From the NCBI GenBank assembly GCA_016702645.1, contig JADJDP010000053.1, positions 46,259-110,258 of the forward strand: 64,000 nt of DNA. Reading direction: 5' to 3'. Under the pieces are notes generated by a model. That model saw nothing but the letters and a program-made list of their open reading frames with translations. It was not told where the DNA came from and searched no databases. The stretch is from Flavobacteriales bacterium. Lineage in GTDB: Bacteria; Bacteroidota; Bacteroidia; Flavobacteriales_F; PHOS-HE28. This document shows positions 42,912-51,074 of this stretch, one piece after another. Each line of letters opens with the position of its first letter. Position 1 is the stretch's first letter. A program made the translations under genes and the position numbers.

Positions 42912-42995
42912 GCATTTTTCTCGTTTTCAGGGATTCCGGGTCGCCGAGGGTTGACCTATCCATACCCGTGGCCCATTACTACTGGACCATCCCTC

Positions 42996-43003
42996 TACAT
43001 TTG
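42996..43003 (+). promoter_or_regulatory. -7 promoter box of the M1 aminopeptidase gene
   Basis: Reads TACATTTG followed by GCCCCG, a perfect TAnnTTTG match, 11 bp before the ATG at 43015. Confidence 0.6.
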
Positions 43004-43014
43004 GCCCCGTTGCA

Positions 43015-44912
43015 ATGACTTCAACGGTGATATCCTTCCGCATTTTCAGTCCTGTTGCTCGCTCTTGGCTGTGGTGGGCCATCCGACGCTCCTCTTCCGC
43101 TCCCAGCCGAGTCCCTGGAACCCAAGGTCATGGATACACACAGCAACGCCCGACCGAACGAAGCCCGCATCACCCATCTCGATCTGGACATCACGGTTGA
43201 TATGGCTGCAGAGCGTATCACAGGTGTCGCGAACTACGACCTGGAGGCGACGGCTGACCGGATCGTCTTCGATACCGACGGTCTTTCCATAGAACGTGTG
43301 TCCCTTGCCGATGGGACGGAAGTTGAATTTGAGTTGGGCGATAGCACCTTCCTCGGTCGCGCGCTGACCGTGCACATCCCGAAAGGCACCAAACGTTTGA
43401 GCATCGCCTACCACACCGGCGAACGTTCCAGCGCGCTGCAGTGGCTTTCGCCTCAGCAGACGGCGGACCGCGTCCATCCATTCCTCTTTACCCAAGGACA
43501 GGCCATTCTGACGCGTACATGGATACCTGTCCAGGATAGCCCCGGCATCCGGTTCACGTACAACGCCAGCGTGCGAGTACCCAAGGAGTTGATGGCCGTG
43601 ATGAGCGCGGCCAATCCTACGGAGCGCACTGCCGATGGTGCCTACACCTTCCGAATGGAGCATCCGATACCGGCATACTTGATCGCGCTTGCGGTGGGCT
43701 GATCTGGCATTCGAGCCGATCGGCGAGCGAACCGGTGTTTATGCCGAGCGCAGTGTGGTGAAGAAGGCCGCTTGGGAGTTCGCGGACATGGAACGAATGC
43801 TCGAAAGCGCCGAAGCGCTCTATGGTCCCTATCGCTGGGGTCGTTATGATGTGATCGTTCTTCCTCCGAGCTTCCCCTTCGGAGGCATGGAGAATCCGCG
43901 ACTCACGTTCGCAACGCCGACGATCCTGGCTGGCGATCGTTCGCTTACCGCGCTGGTGGCCCACGAGATGGCGCATAGCTGGAGCGGCAATCTGGTGACC
44001 AACGCCACTTGGAACGACTTCTGGCTGAACGAAGGCTTCACCGTGTATTTCGAGCACCGCATTTGCGAAGCCATTTACGGTGCCGATCACATGGGTATGC
44101 TTTCCGTGTTGGGCGCGCAAGATCTGATGGCCACCATGGAACGCTTGAAGGCGGAAGGTCATGCATCGGATACGCGACTGCACTTGGACGTGACCGGACG
44201 CAACCCGGATGATGCCATGACGGAAGTGGCCTATGAGAAGGGTTGCGCCATGCTGCGCACGCTGGAAGCCAAGGTCGGCCGCCCTGTGTTCGATGCGTTC
44301 CTGCGCAACTACTTCGATACGTACGCATTTCAAAGCATGACCACGGAACGCTTCATCGCACACCTTCGGGAGCACCTGTTGGAGCCGAACAACGTGACAT
44401 TCGATGTGGAAACGTGGACCGAGGGAGAGGGCCTGCCCGCCGATGCGGTCATGGCGACCAGCGACCGTTTCAAGTTGGTGGAAGCGGAGATCGCACGGTG
44501 GACGATGGGCACCAAGGCTCGCGAGCTTGCGACCAAGGGCTGGACGACCTTCGAGTGGATGCATTTCTTGCGCCACCTCCCTGCCACCATGAGCACGGAG
44601 CAAATGAAGGACTTGGATGAAGCTTTCGGGTTCACTGCTTCTGGTAACGCAGAAGTGCTGGTTGCCTGGTTGCAATCGTGCATTCGCAATGATCACGATG
44701 CGGCGTACAACAAGCTCGACCAGTTCTTGAACACCGTTGGTCGCAGGAAGTACTTGGTACCGCTCTACACGGACCTCATCGCGACCGAAAAGGGCCGACT
44801 GATGGCGCAGACGATCTACCGTTCTGCACGTTCGAACTACCACGCCGTGAGTGTGCGAACGTTGGACGAGCTATTGGCTTGGAAGGACAGCAAGCCACCG
44901 GCGCGCTTCTGA
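43015..44912 (+). CDS. M1-family aminopeptidase lipoprotein (two one-base frameshifts)
   Basis: ATG 43015 starts 'MTSTVISFRI'. Removing one T from the TTTT at 43043-43046 joins it to 'SVLLLALGCGGPSDA', a lipoprotein signal. A second extra T at 43700 separates 'YLIALAVG' from 'DLAFEPIGERTGVYAE'. Corrected, it is 631 aa: an LTA4-hydrolase-like N-domain, 'GGMENPR' exopeptidase motif, zinc site 'HEMAHSWSGNLVTNATWNDFWLNEG' (H-E-x-x-H-x18-E), and a C-terminal helical domain. It removes N-terminal residues from peptides, probably in the periplasm. Convergent with the following esterase. Confidence 0.92.
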
Positions 44913-45551
44913 TCATTCGCCGTTCATCAGACGACCAAGGAGCACGGGTTCCAAGCGGTGCGCGCCGCTGAACAGGTGCTTACGGTGAGGGACACCTGCG
45001 CTCTCAAAGCGGCGAGCGATCGTCTCCAAAACGGATGCATCGGCATATTCATCCATATCGCCCAGCACCAGATCGATGTTGGTGTGTCGCAGTGCGAGCA
45101 ATGCATCACGGTCCAGTTCCGGTGGAACGGATCCGGCCCAGAGAACGAGCTTGTTGAGACTTGTTCTGCCTTGGATCGCCCATCGCGTTGCTGTTGCCAC
45201 GCCTTGCGAAAAGCCGAGCACGTTGATAGCCGCACCTGGCATGGCCGTCTTCGCGAGATCGGCAACGAGCGTGTCGAGGTAGCTGATCTGGTCGTCGATC
45301 TCGTGCAGGCGATCCTCGCGTGTCATCCACGTCGCACCCACACGGCTGTGGTCCGTATCCAGGTAGAACCGGCTGAGACCTTCCGGAGCAACGATGACGC
45401 GACCTTCTTCGAGCCCTTCGAACGCGTTGAGGAAATAGCGTGCGAGTTGGCCGTACCCGTGCAGCACGATCCAGAACTCCGGCGCTGCTTCCAGTCTGCC
45501 CAGTAGATGGTAGCGCGCCGTACGCCGCACGTGGATGAAACGCTCTTCCAT
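44913..45551 (-). CDS. Serine esterase/phospholipase-carboxylesterase-family hydrolase
   Basis: A 212-aa alpha/beta hydrolase. 'FWIVLHGYGQLARYFL' provides the oxyanion region, nucleophile Ser115 in 'GFSQGVATA', the acid in 'LVLGDMDEYA' (Asp165 or 167) and His198 in 'SGAHRL'. There is no signal peptide, so it is cytoplasmic. The substrate is unknown. Its stop codon abuts that of the M1 gene within a TGATCA palindrome, and its start is 4 bp after the E1 dehydrogenase stop, suggesting co-transcription with that gene. Confidence 0.88.
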   Translation of the reverse strand: MEERFIHVRRTARYHLLGRLEAAPEFWIVLHGYGQLARYFLNAFEGLEEGRVIVAPEGLSRFYLDTDHSRVGATWMTREDRLHEIDDQISYLDTLVADLAKTAMPGAAINVLGFSQGVATATRWAIQGRTSLNKLVLWAGSVPPELDRDALLALRHTNIDLVLGDMDEYADASVLETIARRFESAGVPHRKHLFSGAHRLEPVLLGRLMNGE

Positions 45552-45555
45552 GCGC

Positions 45556-47670
45556 TCAGTAGGCGAGGAGGTCCTTCAGCGCAGCGCCCACTTTCTCTGC
45601 GCTCGGGATCATCGCCGCTTCCAAGGTGCTATTGAGCGGTATCGCCGGCATGTCCACGGAACCGATGGTACGGACGGGTGCATCCAGCTGCGCGAAGCAC
45701 TCATCACCGATGCGCGAAGCCAATGCCTGCGCGAAGGAGTTCGTGATCTGTTCTTCGGTCACCACGAGGCAACGCCCATGTGAACGCACTGCGTCCATCA
45801 CCGCCTCCTCATCCAACGGCACCAAGGTGCGCAGGTCGATGATGGTGACACGACCGGGGAAGTCCTTCGCAGCGGCCTTCGACCAATACACGCCCATGCC
45901 GTATGTGATGATCACGGCTGCTTCACCCCGTTCCATCACCTTTGGATCGGCCTCCTGCACCACCCGCGACTTGCCGAACGGAATGAGGTAGTCGGCGGAA
46001 GGTTCGATGGTCTTCGCATCCTCCGTTCCCTTGATCTTGCTCCAATAGAGCCCCTTGTGCTCAAGCATCACCACGGGATTCGGATCGTGGTACGCGGCTT
46101 TCATCAGGCCTTTCAGGTCTGCACCTGTGCTGGGGTAAGCGATCTTGATGCCCTTGATGTTGCACAACACGCTCTCCACGCTGCTACTGTGGTAGGGGCC
46201 GCCACTTCCGTATGCGCCGATGGGCACGCGGAGTATGCAACTCACCGGCCATTTGCCCACCGTGAGAAAACAGCTGCGCGCCACTTCGGTGAAGAGCTGG
46301 TTCAGTCCTGGCCAGATGTAATCCGCGAACTGCACTTCGACAATGGGCTTCAAACCAGCGGCGCTCATGCCGACCGTACTACCAATGATGAAGGCTTCTT
46401 GGATCGGGGTGTTGAAGACACGATGACCGCCGAAATCACGCGCCAGCGTAGCTGCTTCACGGAAGACGCCTCCGAGACGTGCGCCCACATCCTGGCCGTA
46501 GAGCAGGCATCGCGGGTCTTCCTGCATCAACTCACGGATGGCGAAGAGCGCGCTGTCAACCATCACGGTGGCTTCACGGTCTTTGGGCGCACGTTCACCT
46601 TCCTCCTCGGTCACAGGAGTTGCAGCGAACATGTGCGTGGTGAGGTCCTCCGGCGTCGGGTCGTTGGCGGCACATGCACGATCGAAGTCGGCCTGCACGC
46701 GGGCAACCGCTTGCTGCTCGAGCTTCTTGAGCCCATCGAGTTGGAAGCGTTGGTCGAGCAACTCCTGCATGAAACGCGGATGTGGGTCGCGCTTGCGATG
46801 TTCTGCCAGGTCCTTGTCGCTCCGATAGAACTCCATGCGCACACCGCTCGTGTGGTGGTTGAGCAACGGCACCTTGGCATGAACAAGGAAAGGCCGACGC
46901 TCCTTGCGAACCGTGGCGATGACCTCGTTCAGCGTGCTGTAGCTCGCGAAGAAGTCAGCACCGTCGACTTGGCGAACTTCCAGGCCTTTGAAGCCCTTTG
47001 CGTAATCGCTCGCATCGCCAGCCCGGATCTCGTCGGCACTGGCGCTGATGTCCCACTCGTTGTCCTGCACGAGGTAGATGATCGGTAGTTTTTTCAGCAC
47101 GGCCATCTGGAACGCTTCGGCCACTTCACCTTCGGTGATGGAAGCATCCCCAAGCGAGCACACCACGATCGGTGGGTCTTCGTTCGCACTGCCGTTGAAG
47201 TCGTGCGGGATGCCTGCCTGCTCCTTGTACCACAAACCCAGGGCAATGCCCGTGGTCGGGATCGCCTGCATACCGGTGGCACTGCTCTGGTGCGGGATCT
47301 TCGGCATCTTGTCCCGACGCAGGCTCGGGTGGCAGTAGTAGGTGCGCCCGCCGCTGAACGGATCGTCGCGCTTCGCCATCAACTGCAACATCAGCTCGTA
47401 CGGCTCCATGCCGATGCCGAGCAGGATGCTATCGTCGCGGTAGTAGGGTGCTACGAAATCCTGCGCCTTCAACTGAAGGCCGAGCGCGAGTTGGACCGCC
47501 TCGTGGCCCCGGCTGGTGGCATGCACGTACTTGCTCGTCAGCTTGAAGTTCGCCTCGTAGATCTCCGTCATCGCCTTGGCGGTACACATCAACTCCCATG
47601 CGCGCAACAGGGTATCCTGGTCGGGTGCGCTGCTCTTCTTCAAGTCCTTCTTCGCGGTGGTGATGGCCAT
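45556..47670 (-). CDS. 2-oxoacid dehydrogenase E1 component, alpha-beta fusion
   Basis: A 704-aa protein starting at 47670. The N-terminal half is E1-alpha: 'SRGHEAVQLALGLQL', 'GGRTYYCHPSLRRDKMP', and TPP motif 'SLGDASITEGEVAEAFQMAVLKKLPIIYLVQDNEWDIS'. The C-terminal half is E1-beta: 'VFNTPIQEAFIIGSTVGMSAAGLKPIVEVQFADYIWPGLNQLF', 'GAYGSGGPYHSSSVES' and 'VTIIDLRTLVPLDEEAV'. It decarboxylates branched-chain 2-oxoacids or pyruvate and passes the acyl group to E2 lipoate. No E2 or E3 gene is in the window. The fusion is usual for Bacteroidota branched-chain-type E1. Confidence 0.94.
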   Translation of the reverse strand: MAITTAKKDLKKSSAPDQDTLLRAWELMCTAKAMTEIYEANFKLTSKYVHATSRGHEAVQLALGLQLKAQDFVAPYYRDDSILLGIGMEPYELMLQLMAKRDDPFSGGRTYYCHPSLRRDKMPKIPHQSSATGMQAIPTTGIALGLWYKEQAGIPHDFNGSANEDPPIVVCSLGDASITEGEVAEAFQMAVLKKLPIIYLVQDNEWDISASADEIRAGDASDYAKGFKGLEVRQVDGADFFASYSTLNEVIATVRKERRPFLVHAKVPLLNHHTSGVRMEFYRSDKDLAEHRKRDPHPRFMQELLDQRFQLDGLKKLEQQAVARVQADFDRACAANDPTPEDLTTHMFAATPVTEEEGERAPKDREATVMVDSALFAIRELMQEDPRCLLYGQDVGARLGGVFREAATLARDFGGHRVFNTPIQEAFIIGSTVGMSAAGLKPIVEVQFADYIWPGLNQLFTEVARSCFLTVGKWPVSCILRVPIGAYGSGGPYHSSSVESVLCNIKGIKIAYPSTGADLKGLMKAAYHDPNPVVMLEHKGLYWSKIKGTEDAKTIEPSADYLIPFGKSRVVQEADPKVMERGEAAVIITYGMGVYWSKAAAKDFPGRVTIIDLRTLVPLDEEAVMDAVRSHGRCLVVTEEQITNSFAQALASRIGDECFAQLDAPVRTIGSVDMPAIPLNSTLEAAMIPSAEKVGAALKDLLAY

Positions 47671-47684
47671 GGCTATGAGAGCGG

Positions 47685-47692
47685 CTAAAGTA
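47685..47692 (-). promoter_or_regulatory. -7 promoter box of the E1 dehydrogenase gene
   Basis: Minus-strand TACTTTAG followed by CCGC, 14 bp before the start codon at 47670. With the plus-strand box at 47729 it forms a compact divergent promoter. Confidence 0.45.
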
Positions 47693-47728
47693 CAGGATGG
47701 ACGGTGCGTGCCCAGAGGGCATCGCCGA

Positions 47729-47736
47729 TAGCTTTG
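47729..47736 (+). promoter_or_regulatory. -7 promoter box of the AIM24-family gene
   Basis: Reads TAGCTTTG followed by ACCC, a perfect TAnnTTTG match, 17 bp before the ATG at 47754. Confidence 0.55.
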
Positions 47737-47753
47737 ACCCAACAAAAGCGATC

Positions 47754-48554
47754 ATGGACCGCCAAGCTCACGAACTCGATCACCGTATCGTAGGGGACGA
47801 CATGCAATGCGTGGAGATCACGCTCGACCCGCAGGAGACCGTTGTTGCCGAAGCCGGCACGATGATGATGATGGACGAAGGCATCACGATGAAGACCATC
47901 TTCGGCGATGGTCGTGGGCAGGAGCGCGGGTTCCTGGACAAAATGTTGAACGCGGGCAAACGTGTGCTCACGGGTGAGAGCCTTTTCATGACGACTTACA
48001 CGAACGAGAGCAGTGCACGTCGCACCGCTTGGTTCGCGGCGGCCTATCCCGGCAAGATCATGGCGTTGGACCTGCGCGACTTCCATGGCAAATTGGTTTG
48101 CCAAAAGGACAGCTTCCTGTGTGCGGCAAAGGGTGTTAGCATCGGGATCGCCTTCCAGAAGCGTTTGGGCGCTGGCCTTTTCGGGGGGGAGGGCTTCATC
48201 ATGCAGAAGCTCGAAGGTGATGGACAGGTGTACATCCATGCTGGTGGCACCACCATCCAACGCGAACTGGTCGCCGGTGAAATGCTCCGCGTGGACACCG
48301 GCTGTCTGGTGGCAATGACCCAGACCGTCGACTACGACATCCAGTTCGTGGGCGGGATCAAGAACACGTTGTTCGGTGGTGAGGGCCTCTTCTTCGCACA
48401 GTTGCGCGGCCCAGGCCATGTGTGGATCCAGTCACTTCCGTTCAGTCGCTTGGCCGACAACATCATTGCTGCTGCGCCACGCGCAGGTGGAAGAGGGAAG
48501 GAGGAAGGCAGTTTGCTCGGTGGCCTCGGAAGAATGCTCGACGGGGATAACTAG
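47754..48554 (+). CDS. AIM24/TIGR00266-family protein
   Basis: A 266-aa protein; the start at 47754 (MDRQAHELDHRIVGDDMQCVEITL) follows the promoter and gives the family N-terminus. Three beta-barrel-like repeats are visible, with 'QETVVAEAGTMMMMD', 'LFMTTYTNES', 'VSIGIAFQKRLGAGLFGGEGFIMQKLEGDGQVYIHAGGTTIQREL' and 'GGIKNTLFGGEGLFFAQLRGPGHVWIQSLPFSRLADNI'. The family is widespread in bacteria and mitochondria and its function is unknown. It is divergent from the E1 gene. Confidence 0.93.
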   Translation: MDRQAHELDHRIVGDDMQCVEITLDPQETVVAEAGTMMMMDEGITMKTIFGDGRGQERGFLDKMLNAGKRVLTGESLFMTTYTNESSARRTAWFAAAYPGKIMALDLRDFHGKLVCQKDSFLCAAKGVSIGIAFQKRLGAGLFGGEGFIMQKLEGDGQVYIHAGGTTIQRELVAGEMLRVDTGCLVAMTQTVDYDIQFVGGIKNTLFGGEGLFFAQLRGPGHVWIQSLPFSRLADNIIAAAPRAGGRGKEEGSLLGGLGRMLDGDN

Positions 48555-48610
48555 GAGCTGCTTCTTCGTTGTCAGGCTGGTCGGAACAACCTCGACGACA
48601 TGGAACCTCT

Positions 48611-48985
48611 TTATTCTTCCTTCCGCTTGGCACCGCCGTCCAGCGCGTTCAGCAAGCCTTGCACGACGGACAATACCAAACTGAAGCCGAGCGCCCACCA
48701 GAAGCTTTCCACCGTGAAGCCGGGTATGAGTTTCGCGGCAAGCAGGACCAAGCCTGCGTTGATCACCAATAGGAAGAGGCCTAGGGTAAGGAAGGTGATC
48801 GGCAGGGTGAGGATGACCAGAACCGGCTTGAGTAGGCCGTTGAGCAAGGCCAGCACGGCGGCGGTAAGCACGGCCGTGAGGACGCCGTTCAAGGTGTCCA
48901 TGGCCCCAAGGCTAACGCCACGAAGGAGCAGGTCGGCAATGAGCACAGCGAGCGTGGAAATGATCAGTCGAACGATGACGTTCAT
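48611..48985 (-). CDS. Small four-helix membrane protein (phage-holin-family 4 / DUF superfamily type)
   Basis: A 124-aa protein made of four hydrophobic helices: 'VRLIISTLAVLIADLLL', 'TAVLTAAVLALLNGLLKPVLVILTLPITFLTLGLFLLVINAGLVLLAAKLI' and 'FWWALGFSLVLSVVQGLL', with the 'N-x-x-x-K-P' and 'LPI' motifs of the 'phage holin family' (YvlD-like) group. The name is historical; these are chromosomal membrane proteins with no phage context here. It ends in a basic tail. The start at 48985 is preceded by a -7 box. Confidence 0.85.
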   Translation of the reverse strand: MNVIVRLIISTLAVLIADLLLRGVSLGAMDTLNGVLTAVLTAAVLALLNGLLKPVLVILTLPITFLTLGLFLLVINAGLVLLAAKLIPGFTVESFWWALGFSLVLSVVQGLLNALDGGAKRKEE

Positions 48986-49011
48986 GGCAGTGGTGCGGTG
49001 TAGAGGTGGGT

Positions 49012-49019
49012 TGAAGATA
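49012..49019 (-). promoter_or_regulatory. -7 promoter box of the small membrane protein gene
   Basis: Minus-strand TATCTTCA followed by ACCC, a TAnnTTyA variant, 26 bp before the start at 48985. Confidence 0.35.
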
Positions 49020-49134
49020 GGATCCCGCAGCTTGTCGCTTGTGCGCAACGTGTTTGTAAATGTGTTCATGATCAGCAGTATGAACTTGCCCGATCGATGC
49101 GCACTCGGCTCACCTTTGAGAAAACCAAAGGTCC

Positions 49135-49311
49135 ATGTCCCACGCAGCCGTGCAGCGTCCAAGTGTCTTGGTCCATTCCATCGTAAAGCGCTTCGTGATG
49201 CCGATCGTGTTCGCAATGGGCCTCTACGGCTTGGTGCGGTATGCGGTCACGGGTGATGGCGCCACCGCTGGTTCCTTTACTGAGCAGGTTGCGGTAGCGC
49301 CCGCTCATTAG
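49135..49311 (+). CDS. Small putative membrane protein (58 aa)
   Basis: ATG at 49135 to TAG at 49309-49311. The product has a short polar start, one hydrophobic helix 'FVMPIVFAMGLYGLVRYAV' and a polar tail. Codon use is ordinary and the frame fits the gap between two other genes before a bidirectional terminator. I cannot assign a family, and conservation is needed to confirm that it is real. Confidence 0.45.
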   Translation: MSHAAVQRPSVLVHSIVKRFVMPIVFAMGLYGLVRYAVTGDGATAGSFTEQVAVAPAH

Positions 49312-49378
49312 GCGCGTTGGTGCATTGCATTGCCGGTGCGTTCCGTATCGATGCCCATAGGGCGATCATAAGAAAACA

Positions 49379-49402
49379 AGAAAGGGCCTTTCGGCCCTTT
49401 CT
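49379..49402. terminator. Bidirectional intrinsic terminator
   Basis: A 10-bp perfect stem AGAAAGGGCC / GGCCCTTTCT with a TTTC loop and A/T-rich edges, 19 bp from the stop of the PDZ protein gene. Confidence 0.75.
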
Positions 49403-49421
49403 GCATGAGCGTCAATTCCGC

Positions 49422-50954
49422 TCACTCTTTCACCAACTTGGTAGTTGCGGTCTTGCCGCCCTGATCGATCACGAGGTAGTAGCTGCCACTGGCGCGATCG
49501 CTCAGGTCGAGCGTGCGCTCATAACGGCCCTCGAATCCGATGATGCGTTCCTGGTAAACTCGTTCGCCGGTCGCATCATACACGTCCACGTTCAGGTCAC
49601 CGCGCTCAGGCAGTTCGAACTGCAAGCGATAGAAGCCGTTGCTGGGGTTCGGGAAAGCACGCAGGTCGCCTAGCTGGAGTTCGTTCTCCAAGCCGGTTAC
49701 ACCCTTGCCGCGCAAGAGCGCTTTCTCTTCTTCCGTGAGCTTCCTTGTTTCGATGTTGATGCGGACCTCACGGCGAATGTCACGGCCCAGTTCCCGGCGC
49801 AATTCGCTCATCTCCCTACGGAGCTGGTCCATCTCGCGACGTAGTTCAGCACGGTCCTCAGGGGCCATTCCTTCCCAATGCATCCCGTTCATGCCGGGGA
49901 TCCGAACGATCACGTTGTCCGCATGCTCACCAAGGTTGCCGTTGAGCGTCAGGCGCTCTGTTCCTCGTTGTACTTCCACCCGCACCTCGTCACCGGGTTC
50001 CATGGAGCGGATCGTCTCAGCGAGCGCATCGAAGTTCGCAATGGCGTTCCCGTTGATGCTGCGGATCACGTCCCCTTCCTTGATCCCCATCGTTTCCGCA
50101 GCAGTGCCTTCCTCCACACTACCGATCGTGGCGCCTTCGCTTGCTTCTTCACTGTCCATCGGCGTAACACCCAGGAAAGCACGCGGCTCTCCCTCACCAC
50201 CGTCGCCGAGGTATTGTTCCCAGTCCCACTCTTCGCCACCGTGCGGGGTGACGAGGTTGTAGGAATAGCTCATCTCCTTGCGCTCCGCGAGTTCGGCGCT
50301 GCCGTTCATCTTGCGGCCATCGCGGTACCAGGTGATCTTCACCTTGTCGCCGGGCTCGTGCGCACGTATCATTTCAGTGAGCGCCTGTGGGCCATCAACG
50401 TCCTTGTCATCCACCTTGGTGATCACATCGCCTTCCTGTAAGCCGAGCTTGGAAGCCGGAGTATCACCCACCACCTCGGTCACATACACGCCTCCGGTTC
50501 CCGGTGCCTTGCTCATCGTGCGCAGGCCTTCGTCGAGCAGCTGTGTGCTCACACCCAAGTAGGCGCTCTTCTCGCAGATCGATGCCAGTGGCGACATGGG
50601 TGAGAGCGGTGCCATGGGTGCTTCTGGCGCCATGGGAGGCATCGGTGCCATCCGCATGAAGATGTCCCCATCTTCACCGTCCTCGCCGAAGCCACGGATA
50701 TCGATGGTCATATCGTGTTCGCCATCGCCGAGCTTCATGTGGTCCAACACACCAAGCTCGCGCAAGGCGTCCTGCATCTGCGCTTCATCCGCAGCATCGA
50801 ATTCGCGGGTCACACGCTTGGTCTCACCGTTCTCGGTGGTGACGATCTCGATACGCACTTTCCGATCGGAGGGAGCCTGTGGCTCGGGTTCCGTCTGCGG
50901 CACCGCTGTTTGGAACACGGCCGCCAGTGGAAGGAAGAGGAATGGCGTGGACAT
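49422..50954 (-). CDS. Secreted PDZ-domain protein with T9SS sorting domain
   Basis: A 510-aa protein with a signal peptide (1-19, 'PFLFLPLAAVFQTA'). Two PDZ domains are clear: 'YLGVSTQLLDEGLRTMSKAPGTGGVYVTEVVGDTPASKLGLQEGDVITKVDDKDV' (about 133-215) and 'FLGVTPMDSEEASEGATIGSVEEGTAAETMGIKEGDVIRSINGNAI' (about 257-330). There is no protease domain. A charged helical region rich in R/E ('DRAELRREMDQLRREMSELRREL') precedes a T9SS type A domain ('AFPNPSNGFYRLQFEL'). A run of repeated Met/Pro/Ala lies at residues 80-100. Probably a surface scaffold; partners unknown. Confidence 0.9.
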   Translation of the reverse strand: MSTPFLFLPLAAVFQTAVPQTEPEPQAPSDRKVRIEIVTTENGETKRVTREFDAADEAQMQDALRELGVLDHMKLGDGEHDMTIDIRGFGEDGEDGDIFMRMAPMPPMAPEAPMAPLSPMSPLASICEKSAYLGVSTQLLDEGLRTMSKAPGTGGVYVTEVVGDTPASKLGLQEGDVITKVDDKDVDGPQALTEMIRAHEPGDKVKITWYRDGRKMNGSAELAERKEMSYSYNLVTPHGGEEWDWEQYLGDGGEGEPRAFLGVTPMDSEEASEGATIGSVEEGTAAETMGIKEGDVIRSINGNAIANFDALAETIRSMEPGDEVRVEVQRGTERLTLNGNLGEHADNVIVRIPGMNGMHWEGMAPEDRAELRREMDQLRREMSELRRELGRDIRREVRINIETRKLTEEEKALLRGKGVTGLENELQLGDLRAFPNPSNGFYRLQFELPERGDLNVDVYDATGERVYQERIIGFEGRYERTLDLSDRASGSYYLVIDQGGKTATTKLVKE

Positions 50955-50973
50955 GGTCTTGTGTTTGGTGATG

Positions 50974-50981
50974 TGAAACTA
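50974..50981 (-). promoter_or_regulatory. -7 promoter box of the PDZ protein gene
   Basis: Minus-strand TAGTTTCA, a TAnnTTTG variant with two mismatches at the end, 19 bp before the start codon. Confidence 0.35.
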
Positions 50982-51074
50982 TCCGCCCCCCGAGGGGTGC
51001 GGTGTTAACGAACTAGAAAGAACGTTAAGGATGGGATGGGTGGTTATGCCTGGGATGAACGCGTCCTCAGGCAC

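Noticed and set aside
48611..48985. Phage remnant, because the small protein belongs to a 'phage holin' family.
   Set aside because: No phage gene or attachment site is nearby; the family is chromosomal in many bacteria.
50600..50720. Short repeated Met/Pro/Ala/Gly codons in the PDZ gene as a DNA repeat array.
   Set aside because: It is a low-complexity coding linker within an intact frame and not a CRISPR or tandem array; no CRISPR-like spacing occurs anywhere in the window.
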